From contig CM052362.1 in assembly GCA_028551475.1 (NCBI GenBank), positions 21,248,021 to 21,312,020 of the forward strand: a DNA stretch of 64,000 nucleotides, in the 5' to 3' direction. This document shows, one piece after another, positions 13,301 through 26,300 of the stretch (position 1 is the stretch's first letter; each line of letters begins with the position of its first letter). This DNA is from Casuarina equisetifolia. Its lineage: Eukaryota > Streptophyta > Magnoliopsida > Fagales > Casuarinaceae. Below the pieces are notes generated by a model. That model was given only the letters and a program-made list of their open reading frames with translations, made no database searches and had not been told where the DNA came from. A program made the position numbers and the translations under genes.

Positions 13301-13372
13301 TGAACCCGACGTGAATCGAACACGCAACCTTCTGATCTGGAGTCAGACGCGCTACCATTGCGCCACGGATCC
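13301..13372 (-). tRNA. tRNA-Trp (anticodon CCA)
   Basis: The minus strand folds as a cloverleaf. The acceptor stem GGATCCG pairs with CGGGTTC with one G-T pair and discriminator A. The D arm is GCGCAATGGTAGCGC. The anticodon arm GTCTGACTCCAGATCAGAA carries CCA, and the T arm contains GGTTGCGTGTTCGATTCAC with the B-box GTTCGA. A long T-run on the transcribed strand at about 13249-13266 can serve as a Pol III terminator, some 35 bp past the 3' end. There is no intron and the length is 72. It decodes UGG. The stem and loops appear intact, so it is probably functional. Confidence 0.95.
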
Positions 13373-13437
13373 GGTGTTGCTATGTTATGTTTACATATCT
13401 TAATGACGTTTACTACAGGCTTCTCGTCATACCTTAA

Positions 13438-13453
13438 TGCGCCACGGATCCGG
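13438..13453 (-). repeat. 16-bp copy of the tRNA-Trp 5' end
   Basis: The 16 bases at 13359-13374, which are the 5' start of tRNA-Trp and its leader edge, recur exactly at 13438-13453, 79 bp upstream of the tRNA on its own strand. No further tRNA sequence follows, so this is a fragment, not a second gene. Confidence 0.85.
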
Positions 13454-14970
13454 GTCATTGTACTTGAACAATTTGCTTCGAAATGCTCTTTGTTTATGGA
13501 CTTGGGACATGCTTGCTATCTTTGATTTCCGTAGTCATCATTCAACTTTTTGGGTTTATTCTTGCTTCTGGTTATGCATGTAAAATTTGGACCATCATGT
13601 TAGGTGTTGCTGCTCTCCTTTTCCTCTTTATTCTCTTTTCTTCTAACTTCCAGCAATTAATAATTGAGAGACATCTTTTCAGGTATATAACGATAGCAAA
13701 GTAAAGCACAAGAGACCCACGCCCACGAGGCATCTCCCCTTACCTTTTTTTTCCTTGGTTGATTGAATGAATTAGTCCCCTTTATCCAAATTATTATAAA
13801 ATCAGTGTGAGGTCCCCTAAAAATTTTTATCAGCACTTTGAAATAAAGTCATTTTAGACATGTTTGCTTTGAAAATTTATCCAACTTACAAATGCTTCAT
13901 TATGAAGTAAGTGAATTCATAGTACAAAATGTAAGAAAACTTCAATAATGCTGCTTGATATCAAAGGTACCATGACATGGAGTTGGATAGGCCTTCTCAA
14001 ATTAAGACATACACTTACTCAAGTTTTTTATATGTCTACTATTATTGTAAATATCAGAACCTTCAACCAGTTATTAAAAAAATGGATTGGTATGATTTAA
14101 TTTGGACATGAGACATTTGTAAACATAATTTTGTTAAATGGTTAGTTTGTTAAGATCGACTTTTTATAGTAGAAAAAATGGTACGATAGCTTTTTTTAAT
14201 TAACTTATATTATGACTTTTGTCAGTTCCATGTTTAAAATAGGAATTATTTTTTTTTGAATGTCCATAGACAATGATGGTTTAAAAGACTATCTTTACTC
14301 AGAATGGAATTCAACATCATATTAAAAGATAGAATGAAGAATTGCAATGAATGATTAGAACAATTAAAGAAAAAAATTTGATTGCAAAACTTCTTAAAAT
14401 ATCTTTTTTAACTTGTATTTATTACATATGAACAAAACGAAACAATTTCAAAATAGAATAGTAAATATTTCCATCCTCTTGACTAAAGTAAAAAAAACTA
14501 TACAATAGAGAATTTTTTTGTTTCAAAATATAAAATCCTTACAATAAAATGTCATTTTAAATAAGATTTAAAAACTTTCAATCTCAATCTTTTTATAGTT
14601 GTTGAAAATTATAATATTAAAATATGCCTCTCTACTTTGTATACTACTTTATATTAATACAAACTTATATTTTAATCAAAAAATTTTTATCAGCAAGTCC
14701 TACTATAACTTCAATTTTATATAACGTCCCTTGCAAATTTATAGGATTTGATGGAAGGGTTTATGGAAAGATTATATTGTATAAGAGTTTCCGACAGTAT
14801 TAACATAAGATCACTTCATTCATCACTCGCAATATGTTAAGATAAGAATGAGATCAGAAGTGTGGCACAAGAATTCTTGGAAATTTGCAGTTAAATGAAA
14901 TAATGAATTGTGGGTCAAATACAAGCAATCGGGAGACGTTGGGAATACAATGCCTCTGTAAGTGGTCAAG
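13454..14970. other. AT-rich intergenic DNA
   Basis: No gene was recognised. A hydrophobic reading frame (13483-13704, plus) has no homolog I can name. The rest is very AT-rich with long A and T runs and probably holds decayed repeats. Confidence 0.45.
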
Positions 14971-15090
14971 TGCTTTCAATTTACTCAGCGTGGGGGGATC
15001 TGTAACAAGGGAGAAAAGGTTAGACAAAGTGCTTTCAATTAACTCAGTGTGGGGGGGGATCTGTAACAAGGGAGAAAAGGTTAGACAAAG
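14971..15090. repeat. Tandem duplication overlapping the ATXR6 stop codon
   Basis: Two copies (14971-15029 and 15030-15090) of a unit of 59-61 bp starting TGCTTTCAATT and ending GGTTAGACAAAG. The right copy contains the ATXR6 stop codon and its last codons; the left copy repeats them in the 3'UTR. The two differ by a G-run length and a few bases. Confidence 0.9.
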
Positions 15091-18000
15091 TGCTCAGTTG
15101 GGTATTCATGTTCATATCCGTTGTAATCGTAGTACAGTCTCTCTCCCTTTCGTATATCTCTGTTTGCAATCAGTAAAACACGACATTCACCATTTACATC
15201 ATATCTCACACACTTGAGATTCTGCTTCTTTTTGCCATCCCTGCAACAAAGATCAGTCTCCTTCATTAGATAGCATCCTACATACCCCATTTTTCTGTCA
15301 AAAAAAAGTCTAGAACTTATAACAGAAATACGATAGCTAAGTGACTGATTGTAGACCATATGCACTACGCTGTATAAGCTTAACACACGCAACAACTGAG
15401 ATGAGTTCTGGGGATGGGGAGGGGCAGAGGAAGATCATGGATTTGATTTAGCCCGTATGCGTTTACTTGAGCCAATTATCTTCTTTACTCACTTGAGGAA
15501 AGGCCCCCGTAGAGCTACCAAAATAGCCAAGTTTCTATATGCACTGCCACTACTGATTCGCCTATACATATTGACAATGACTATAGCCAACCCATGCGCT
15601 ATAATATTTGACTATGAGATGCAGTGAATCACCCTTCATTTTGACAAAGGCAAAAATCTGCTAAGATTGTCGTAATCATCCAATGGGTACAATCTTACGA
15701 GAAGCAACGAATCCAGATTGTCTCTAATCAACTCGAAGAGTTCTGTAGAGCTTATTATTTGATAGCTAATTTCGAAGGGAAGGAAAAAAAAAATTGAGAT
15801 TCAAGATGAAGGATGAGCTTACAATGTGTGATTGTTGATGCCATTGATGAAGCGGGCGATGTTACCACGCTTGTCAGGACAAATGACAAGGCTCTTTGAA
15901 GGATGGGCAGCAGAAAGCAGCGTCATCATGCTATCCCCATCATCGTTTTCACGACTGTGTAAGTAATCAACATCTCCAACATATTCTGTAATTATTGTTA
16001 AATCCTTTATAGACCTATCTGCCTCAACAGTGAACCTGTTCAATCAGACAAAAGATTTCCACCCAATTGAGTTACAATCAAGTTTAGGCACAAAAAAGAA
16101 AAGACTTGGTTATCTATTCTTACCCTTCTCGACGATCAAAAACAACCATTAGAGGTGGCCATTCCCCTCTCTCCATCATGCTCTTGCACAAATTCAAGGT
16201 TTCAGCATCCTCTTTTGACAAGATCTGAAATGCAGTAATGAAAAGATAGTATCAGATATCGAACAAGTTTCTGAATATTTGATCTCAAGAAACACAGTAG
16301 TAAAATCCAAGAACCGCTAGAAACTTCATATAGATAGAGGTATGCTTTTGCATTTGCAAAATGCTGAAGTCAGCTCCTATGCACAATAGGCAATAATACC
16401 CTAGCATAAAAGGCCCAATGATCCAAAAGAGTTAGCATATCTCCTATAGCCAACCATCAATATGAGCACCATATAATCTTTAAATGAACAATGCAGAAGG
16501 TTTCACACTAGAGAATCCTCAAAATGACTATCTTGCAGGGCATTGAACCATTTTTAATGACTTTGAATTGGCTTGAACCAATTTGATAATAGGCATAGAG
16601 CACTATTTTTCAATATACATATTAAATAGTGTGGAATTATTGTTTCACGTCAATTGAGATCTCTTTTTAAATGTAAAAAAAATTACCATCTCTCGTTGTT
16701 TTAAAATTTAACATAAGTAAGTTTATAACTTGATATGAGATCCTATATTTAAGTCTATGCCTAAGTCTAGAGCCATGCTTATGCAGTACCATGTATAATT
16801 GTACCAAAATCTAAAATTTTTGTGGTGAAATGGCATGTTAAATGGGGTAAAATTATTGTTTCATATTATTGAGAAGTCTATTCAAAGCCTAATTGGAAAA
16901 AAGAAAAAAAATAATTAAGATTTATAACAATACCTGCATACCTCCGCGCTCAAGGACTGCACGATTAGCTGACCGTGGAGCCATGCCAGGTATGTACGTG
17001 AGCTCATTGCTAAATTCTGTCCCAGTGGCTGTCAATGCCGTTGCAAGTGACGCCATTTGCTCTAATTTCCTTGAAGGATCCTCACTAGGGTTGAACGGTA
17101 ACAACCTCCTCTTCTTTTTTGAAATCACCAAGGTACTAGCCCGCTTCCGCTTCTTTCGATAGTCTGAAAAAAGGGGAATATTAACAGAATAATCCACATC
17201 TGCTTCCAAGACCCTTATTAGACAGATAGCAAGTGAATTTTACAAAGAAAAATGGACTTCAAAATTCACTTACCTTGAGTAAATTTCTCGGTTATCTCTG
17301 AAGATCTTTGAATGCGAAAGAAATCAATAATCTTGGTTTGAACAAGGGGGAAGGCTGCATATTATCATAAACAAACCCAATTGAGATGCGAAACTTGAGA
17401 CATTACAGTGCAAAGAAATTAGAGACTGTGAGCCCTCAAATTTGTCCGACTGTACTACAATAAGACCAAAAATTGAGATTAGCTCTATAATGGACTTTGA
17501 ATGATCTAAGCTTATGAGATTTATAACATTGTTTACTTATAATGGTGTACAATTTTTCAATGAAATTATGATATATGGTGTTTGGATACATTCAATCTAA
17601 AAACTAGAATTAATGTGATCATGTTATGGTAACTACTTACGGCATTTTCTTTTGAATTTAAAGCTTTTCTGTTTTTCACTTAAACCAATTATTTATCAAT
17701 ATCACACATCTCTACTAAAAACCCAATGCTTACTGGTACAAGCATGTAAACTATGCACTTCTTTCAATCCACTCTTCCATAAATAAAAATAGATTAGGAA
17801 TCCCATGAGACTACCATAGATACACGGAATTCAAGCCCTTGTTGCGCTATACCTCTTAGTGAACTCTCTGGGAATTCTTTTCTGAAGTGGACCCATAAAG
17901 TGGTATTATGAGACATCAATCAACGTAGACACTTCTGTAAATCTAGTATTATATATGCTGATTTAGTTAAATTCCACTCTCACGTCTAACTCAACACTAC

Positions 18001-18740
18001 CAAACAGAAGAATCAAATCCAAATAACCTATAAAGCGACAATGTGATCCTCAAGATATTGATGCCCGAAAGAAAAACAATCATAACCAATAAGTAATTAA
18101 TGCACGGGACTAGAAAAGTGCACATAAACGCACAAACTAACCACCACCATTTCCTGAATTAGTCAATGGGAACAAAGACGCACCCCATCAATACACACTA
18201 GAAACCCACAAATCAAATCATCCAAATGCGCGCCGAATGAAGTTAACGAAAACACAGTGTTTACTAATAAAAAAAACAACGAAATGTTAATAATAATAGA
18301 TCCAGAAACCATCAATTAGACCAAAGCATATCATTGCTCAGTCAAATATCAAATAATCCAAACACAATAAAAAACATATAATCATCTGAATCCATATTGC
18401 AAAACTCAACCAAACTGCGCATCATCAACAACAAAAGAAAAACCAAATCAAAACCCATAAACGTACACTTCAATCTTTTCTCTTGCTTGGAGCAAGCGGG
18501 ACAGAACCACGACCCCTTGGGCACCAAAACCAAGATCGGCCTGACGCAAAACATATGATACCCTTTGTCACACTTATCACAGAGAAGCAGCCTGGCCGCG
18601 AAGTGGCCGGACCCGCATTCCTCGCAGCAAACGTCGTCCTCATCCTCCTCAATAGGAGGTCCCGAGAGCGGCTTCGGAGCTCGAGTTCTCCGCCTCAGTA
18701 CCATTGTCGCTTGTGTGGACGCCATTGCAAGAGACACCAA
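15081..18740 (-). CDS. ATXR6: Histone H3K27 monomethyltransferase ATXR6 (PHD-SET)
   Basis: Six exons join in phase: 18467-18740, 17274-17354, 16934-17163, 16124-16224, 15823-16035 and 15081-15240. They give 352 residues, or 340 from the third ATG at 18704, which fits the family start (MVxxRRR) better. The order of parts is: a PHD finger (Cys-rich, about residues 39-83, CEECGSG...CDKCDKGYHMFC...WFCPAC); a PCNA-binding PIP box QTKIIDFF at about 97-104; a basic KKRKR/SKKKRR segment; then the SET domain with ADRSIKDLTIITEYVGDVDY, RFINGINNH and the C-terminal YYDYNGYEHEYPTEHFV. In the nucleus the enzyme adds one methyl group to H3K27 (preferring H3.1) during replication, maintaining heterochromatin. 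No plastid transit peptide is evident, which favours ATXR6 over ATXR5. It is transcribed divergently from the exonuclease gene. All catalytic motifs look intact. Confidence 0.95.
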
Positions 18741-19014
18741 ACGAGAGAGACTAGGAATTTATGTGCAGATGAAAACACTGAATTGCTTTCGCGCGCCATT
18801 TTGGTTTCGCGGGAAGTTGGTTTTTTTGGCGCCACTGTTTTAAGTTATGGGTCGGTCCTAATTTGTTCATGGGTTGGCTCAGGTCCATCTTTTGATGGGC
18901 CTGCTTTGGGCTTGCTTTTCCCAATGATTTAGAATGTACAAAGGCGACGTAATAACTATCTCAACTCGACTTAATAAAACTATAACCTGAACGTGGGTTT
19001 AATTCTGTGTTATA
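18741..19014. promoter_or_regulatory. Shared divergent promoter of ATXR6 and the exonuclease gene
   Basis: Only 274 bp separate the outermost start codons. The part next to ATXR6 holds three E2F-type motifs: TTTCGCGC at 18787-18794, TTTCGCGGGAA at 18805-18815 and TTTGGCGCC at 18825-18833. E2F control of ATXR6 in S phase has been reported in Arabidopsis. Whether the exonuclease shares it is inference. Confidence 0.7.
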
Positions 19015-22000
19015 ATGAGTAGAACTAGAACACAGCATCCTCATTTGTTTGCCATGGATCCCATAAACCAAGAACGTCTCCAAATCCACATGGTTTCCTC
19101 CACAGACTCGCCCGAGTTCACTCATCTCACCCAGTCTCTGACTCGCTCGTCAATCGTTGCACTCGACGCCGAGTGGAAACCCATTCGCACTCCTCAATCG
19201 CATTTCCCCACCGTCTCCCTCCTCCAACTCGCCTGCCAACTCGGTCCCAGGCTCATCGTCGACTCGGGCGAGTCTTCCGAGTCGGTGACATTCCTTCTCG
19301 ACTTGATTTCAATCCCTCTGTCATCAATCTGGGAATTGCTCAGAGATGTTCTCGTTTCACCTGATACATTGAAACTGGGTTTCAGATTTAAGCAGGATTT
19401 GGTTTACTTGTCCTCCACTTTCTGTGCGCAAGGCTGTGATCCTGGGTTTGACAGAGTAATTGCTCAACTTTTCTCTGCTTGGTTTCCGAGAAAAGTGTAG
19501 AAATTATGCCAACTAATCGGGTTTTAGTTGGGTTTTTCGTTTTCTTTTCTGGTACCCGATCCCACCATCTCAATATTTTTGTTTCTTTTAGATGAGATTT
19601 CCGTATAATGTGCAACATGAACTATCAAGAATTCAGATTGACATGCATTTAATTAATTCTCACTTATTAATCACGGTTAAACATTTAATTTCTGAAGAGC
19701 TTAAGAGAGATTATCTTGACCATCATTGAGCGTTATTCCCAAACATTTCTGTTGGTAAATGCTGACATATTATTAGTTGCTGCATTTTGTTGCAATGTCC
19801 TAGTGAATTGTTGAAGGTTGAGCTTGTTTTGCCGAAGGTTTCCTTGTCTGTCTTATGAGACGAAATCCTTAAACCTTATGTTATGTAACATGAGAAGTGT
19901 GGAAATATGGTTGATGACTTGTTTTGGTTAACCAAGCAAAAAAATTGTTCAATTGGAAAGATAGAGGGCAAATATCTTGGAATATGCTAAAAGTATCTGG
20001 GGGTTTTTCTTCGTTTAGTTATTTATTTATTTATCTTTTTCTGAGTGTGTTTTTTGTGGAGGTGGGGGGTGTTGGTGGTGTGTGTGGCTTGGTTTGACGG
20101 TTGGGTGGTTTGTGAGGAAGAGGTTGTAATGAGGTTCTGTATACTGTGAGGAAGGCTTCGTGTTAGTATTTTGAGCTGAATGACCACTTTCATACCAACC
20201 ATACTAATGTTTTATCGATGATTGCAAAATAGGTTGAGCCCTTTCTGGATATTACAAGTGTATATAATCAATTGCAACATAAGCAACATGGAAGGAAGGC
20301 ATCGAAGCAAATTAATAGTTTGGCAACCATCTGTGAAGAAGTGTTGGGCTATTCTCTTTCAAAGGTTTGGCTCTTGGATTATGAAACTTTTTTGCTTGAT
20401 TCCCAAGATAGAAGTCTCTTCTCACTTGTTGCTTGTTATTTCATGATCCGTTGCTTTGTTCTTGAGGTATATGCAATTGTGTGCCAACTAAAAATAAAAA
20501 TTCGTATGATCTGCTGCTTCAATGAAATCAACAATGCAATTTCTTTTTTAAAAAAAGTACCTATAGCCATTGTCCACAAGATATTACTTGTAAAACCAAA
20601 AAACAGTGCTGAATTAATAACAAATTTTTATTTAGTTGTCACCATTCTTGTTGTTTGAATTCTATTTATAGTTCATATCCGACACCTCCAAACAAAAAAG
20701 AAATATCTTGAATGTTACATATTCGATCTTTAAAGCTTTTACCTGAAGTGACTCTGATGTTGTCGTTGATTCTGAAGAGAAATCCCAACTCACACACATT
20801 GGAGGGCAACCACAATGTGGGATTTAGATCCGAGTATGCAAGCTTCATGCCTCTGATAACAAGTTAAATAAAAAAGAAAATTAACATTCATCTGCATGCC
20901 TGCATTTGATTAATTCAAAAGTCTTACAATTCTCTAGGGGCATGCTTTTCCACTATCTACACACTGCATTTGACCGTACACTTTGACTAAAAAAGAGTTG
21001 GATGGAAATTACTGCTTCTGAGAATGTATTTCTATGAATTTTAAGTTTTGAAAATTTTATGTTACTCTTTATCCTTTATCAACGAATTACCAGAGATCTA
21101 TGGTGTATGCTAGCCTTCTGGTTATTGCATCACAATATTCAGCTATGTTCTAATTTCATACTTGTGATTATCATTGTGTACAAAAATTTAATTTTGTATG
21201 AAAACAACTTGCATCGAAATTTGGATATTTACTTGGGCTTCTGTTGTAAGGCATTGCTTCCGCACCTGTCCAAGCTAAACAAGGAAATGTTTTTCTTCCT
21301 GGGGATCTCAGTCGCCATTGTGGTTTTGGATTGAAGTTCAATTACTATAAGTTGTTAATTTAACTTATATCTCCTTTAGGAACTTCAATGTAGTGATTGG
21401 TCACATCGTCCTCTTACAGAAGAGCAGAAAATATATGCAGCAATGGATGCACACTGTTTGCTTGAAATATTCAATATCTTTCAGGCAAAGGTTGTAAAAG
21501 AAGGTATGTTGTACGTTTAAGTCTTGTTTGCTAAAAATGTTATAGAATTATGTGCAAAGGATATCTGGGAGAAATTAACATGTCTTTCACTGTTTGATGT
21601 CTTTGGTTTTTTGTACTTCTGTATATATATTTTTCTCTATGAATAGTCTTATGGTTTGTAACTACTGCTAAGTTGGCTTGCTCGTAATTTCTGAGATGTT
21701 GAAAGTGCAAATTTTTCTACACAACTGCATGCTGGAAACTGTGTTTGCACTCTTTAGGAGTTTCATTTAATGTCCCAGTATTTTAGTTGTTCTTGGGAAC
21801 AAGGGACTGGAATACATCTGAAAGAGCAGATTCATTCTGGCACTGCTTTGAGTGGTCATCAAACAACTAATCTGAATTTCCATGGATCTGTAAGAACTAA
21901 GATTGATGTCCTGCCAAGTGAGTGTTTCATATTGGACAGTGATACCGCAGTTTTGCTGCATCCATGGCCATCCAAAATAGTTATGTGGATATCTTCACTT

Positions 22001-24728
22001 GAAAGACTGGAATAGTCAGTCTCAAAAGCTTCAATATCCAAATCTAATTTTGTCAACAGCAGATACCTGGAAAAATAGATGAACAATCAAAGTCCCTCAG
22101 CATTTTCCTGTTTGACTAGCTAAACATTGGTTTATTTGTCTACAAGTATCTGAATGACGGATTACTCATAGAACCTTGTGCTTTGACTTTTTCATCGTAT
22201 TTCAAGCATTGATGGCTATATGAAGATGTATAATACATCTTGCAGCAATTGGTTTCATCTCACTCACTCATTGCATTTCTAAATTATCACGCATAACAAA
22301 AATTGCTGTTTCTCGTTTACATCTTGGCTCATGAATTTGTTGGGCATAAGTATGGTCAGATCAAATACAATCATGAACAAAGAATATAAGTATTCTCTTA
22401 ATTCATTGAGATTTCATTTCATCAAATTCCAGGCCCCTCTTGACATTCCTTTTCCTCCTCTCATCTTACTCCACGCAATTGAGCAACATCCATTTTCTTA
22501 TGGAAGCTTCTTGGGCCTATTGCAGTGACTCATTTTCACAATATCACCAAACCAGTTACCCCAAATGTAAATCTTGGGTTGAAAGAGGTTCTTGAAAAGC
22601 ATGATATGAGCAGTAAAATTTTGAGGATCAAATCTTGTGAAGCTTTAGATATGGTTCGGGCTATAGCAACTGATTTTTTACAAAGAACAGCCACAGCAAA
22701 GGGAATACTTTCAAGGTCATCTTGCCGAACCAGTATGCCCATGGATGAATCTCTCTTGATAGTTGTAAAAAAGTATGGGGAAAGGATTTTATTGAAAGAC
22801 TCGGACAAAAAGCCAAAGATCAGAAAAAAGAAAGGGAGAAGACACTCATCAGCAGGTGTCATTCGTAAGGAAAAGCAGTTAGAAGATTTTGATGATTGGC
22901 AAGGCCCTGCACCGTGGGATTTGTCCCTGGGTGGTGATGGATGCCCAAAATTTCTATGCGATGTGATGGTAAGCACTTCATCTCATCCGTTTATGAGGTA
23001 CTGTTCTCAAAGCTAAATGGTTTTAGGTTTTTCCACTTTACAACATGGTTAAAACTTATTGACCGGAAAAGAAAAAGAAATGGGAAAGCACTTACCAATG
23101 GCAGGTTCCCACACTTAGTAGCTGAACGGCTAAAGATTGAACCCTTTCTTATCAACCTGTAATCTTTTTCTCTTTCTTCTTTTTCTTTTCTCTATGTCCA
23201 ATAATATTGAAACAAAAACTTTGAGATTCACTGACTTCATGTGATAGCATTTAAATGATCGTTTTGTTGTTGTAAGCATAAGCCTAATCTGAATTTTTTC
23301 AGGTTGAAGGTTTGGCCAAACATTTACGTTGTGTTGGGATAGATGCTGCAATTCCATATTCAAAAAAGCCTGAATCCAGGTACTCTTCATATGATTGATT
23401 CATTATTCTTATTTTTAATTGTTCACTATGGATTAAAGTTGAGCAGTCGGCCATCTCCAATCAGAACCCTTTTTCTTATGCAAACTCATTGTCTTCTATT
23501 TTAACTGTGGTCAGGCAGTTAATAGATCAAGCAGTCAAAGAAAAGAGAGTGCTCTTGACACGAGATGCTAAACTGCTAAGATATGGGTATCTGATAAAAA
23601 ACCAAATTTATAGGGTGAAGAGTCTTCTCAAAAATGAACAGCTACTTGAGGTAAGCATTTATGGTTAAAAGGGGGGTTGGTTGATTTGTGTAAAATTTGT
23701 AGTTTGTGAATGGGGAAACTACTTCACGATTATCAACCATGAAAATCTTAAAAAATCATAAAACCATGCAAGTGATAGATATGGCAGGGAAACAATTTTT
23801 AGGACAAAACAACATGTCAAATTCTTGTCACCCTTATCTTAGCAGTAGTTTAAATATCTATTATTGATATTAGTTACAATGACAATCCATTCATCATCAT
23901 GCTTATGTTAAGTTAAAGACATGATGCTTGATGTCTTAGCCGAAATCTAGAACTCTAAAAGAATTTGTCAGAATCGGGAACTAAATTGGACAAAGATGGC
24001 CATCGGCTAAACCAGTAATGTCTTTAATTGGACCTTTATTTACGAACGTGTGGCCCCAAATTTGTTGGAAAGATAAGTGGAGAATTAATGATGATCCACG
24101 GAGATGAAATATTGGAAATGAAATCTGGATTAGAGATCTGGTTTTAGGGTGTAAGATGTCCTAGCGATGATGGTGAGTTTGCATTGTTAGGGGTAAGGTT
24201 TTGGGTTTGCTAATTGATGGGATGTTAATGGTGAAGTCTGATAAGAACGCCCTCGTGGCTTATGGATGCCTTTATGTTTTGTCAATTGAAGTTAGTAAAT
24301 AGTGTTGTCGGGGGCTAATGAAGAATAATTGCAGGTCATCCAAACTTTCGAGTTGAAAATCAGTGAGGATCAGCTGATGTCAAGGTGCACCAAATGTAAT
24401 GGGAGGTTCATCCAAAAGCCTCTAAGCACTGAAGAGGCTGTTGAAGCTGCAAAAGGTTTTCAAAGAATTCCCAACTGCTTGTTTGACAAGAACCTAGAGT
24501 TTTGGCAGTGCATGGAGTGTCACCAACTTTATTGGGAGGTACTGTCATCCTATCCAATTCTCTCCTCTTGCGAGTTTTGTGCACTTGTCAGAACTTTTGA
24601 TAAGATGTTTGGTTTTGATAGCCGACTTCCTTAACTTGAGTTTGATGATGTACACATTAATGTTACAGGGAACCCAATACCATAATGCAGTCCAGAAGTT
24701 CATTGATGTATGCAAGTTGAACGAGTAA
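19015..24728 (+). CDS. DEDDy 3'-5' exonuclease with Mut7-C RNase domain (EXD3/mut-7-like)
   Basis: Eight exons join in phase: 19015-19455, 20233-20364, 21380-21503, 22526-22968, 23303-23379, 23515-23650, 24335-24538 and 24669-24728, giving 538 residues (525 from the next ATG, 19054). The N-terminal exonuclease domain has D51 and E53 in VALDAEWKP, a third acid in LGFRFKQDLVYL, and Y210-x3-D214 in IYAAMDAHCLLEIF, so the DEDDy site is complete. The C-terminal half is Mut7-C: KFLCDVMVEGLAKHLRCVGID, then KRVLLTRDAKLLR, then a zinc ribbon from SRCTKCNGRF and WQCMECHQLYW (two CxxC pairs). A basic linker RKKKGRRHS lies between. It is probably an RNA-trimming enzyme; the substrate is unknown. Intron 3 (about 1 kb) contains an open stretch at 21770-22015 that would add a stop if included. 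Confidence 0.9.
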
Positions 24729-26281
24729 TCAGAAGTCGACATTCGTTATGCTCTAAGATGCCACTTTATGCCCCTCATGTTACAGTAGAGGTCCTTTTCA
24801 GTTTATGTATAAATTTACTCGTTTCATGCGTTTTAAGTAATGTAATTTTTTGTCATCCATATCTAGCAGACGATCACGACATGCCCCCACTTCGTTTTGG
24901 TGATGCAGCTTTTTATACAGTGTATAAAAAGCTGTCCACCAACAGTTAGATAGATTATTAAATGTTACAGTATGGGCGTGACACTTATCTAATAATGAAA
25001 TTTAATTCTAACCCTTTGTTTCCTAATCATTCTTTATTTAGTTGCCCCATCTCAGTTTCACTCACTACAAGTAGTCATGCTTGTTATGCCCCATTTGTGC
25101 ATATCTCACATACGCAATCCCAGTTGCGTGACAGATTGCCTAATGTCCCACAGCAAAAGTCAGATTGATCTCGGAATCTGAACAGCGGCATTACTGAGAT
25201 GTATTACAATGTTATAGGGGACAAAAGAGCCTAGGAATTTTCTGATTAGTTAAGAAGGGAATGTTTTGTGGGTATAACTAATTTAACACTCAAATAGGAT
25301 GGATATGCGACCACCATGTCCTCTGCATGAATAGGTTAACTTTTCTCTTTTCCAGTGGGAAAATTTGAATTTGTTGGACGCATGCCTTGACCCGTTGGGT
25401 TAGTTGTCGTCTTTATAAAAATCAATACCATTACTTTTAAGACGGGTCATCAAAGCACCAACCTGCAATGTGATTGGGTCTGGAAATTATATTAACGAAT
25501 GACAGAGGAGATGTTAGGCGAGCATAATAGAGATGGAGGAGGAGGGGGGGAGGGAAGGAGGACCCACAAGTAAATTCCTCTGAGTGGGATGGGGTCCACA
25601 CTAGTTGGACCGTCCTACCATGCATGTCTCTTTCCTGCCAAAAGATCGTGTAATAAGATCTCGAAGAGGAATGCCTTCCCGGAGTGAGCCCAAGGGAGTG
25701 TGAATTCTTGTCTCCTTTCGAAAAGGAAAGGAAATTTCCTCCTGTGAAGAATATATGGGTGGTTGGTTTGGTTTTGCTGGTTGGTTGGTTCTTCTTTTAT
25801 GAAGTGTTACCATCAAATGAGGAACAGTAATGTCATTTTAGAACAGCCAAAGTGAATATGTAATTCGCAGGTATCAAAGCAATTGGCTCCTTCTCTATGA
25901 TGGGTTTCGCTTTGTTTTGGCTTTTGCTTAGGAATTGGTGCTAAAGAAAACCGGGGAGGAGGATATGGCAGCAGAGATGGATGGACTCGTGCAAGGTGAC
26001 AGAGGAATTTGCTTAGGCCGTGGGACGAGAAAAGCACAGAAATATTCCTCTGTTTGTTTCTCGAGTATCTTAGTAGCCCCATACAGGGGTGGGTCCCGTG
26101 ATGTGAACCCACTGCTCTCCCCAGTCAAATCACCCTTCACTCTATTATTTAAGCAACGCCCTACTCTATCAAATCACACTCTACTCACCCATCTGTTGCG
26201 CTTGATGTTATATTCTCATGTTTTCTGTATGCACCTCTCCTCTTGAATTATTGATATTGCTTGTCCCATCTGTCCTTCTTT

Positions 26282-26300
26282 TATATATATATATATATAT
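26282..26300. repeat. (TA)n microsatellite
   Basis: A short uninterrupted TA repeat of about ten units. Confidence 0.95.

Noticed and set aside
13483-13704. Small hydrophobic protein of 73 residues with two possible membrane helices
   Set aside because: No recognisable family, no supporting promoter or splice context, and AT-rich DNA makes such frames likely by chance.
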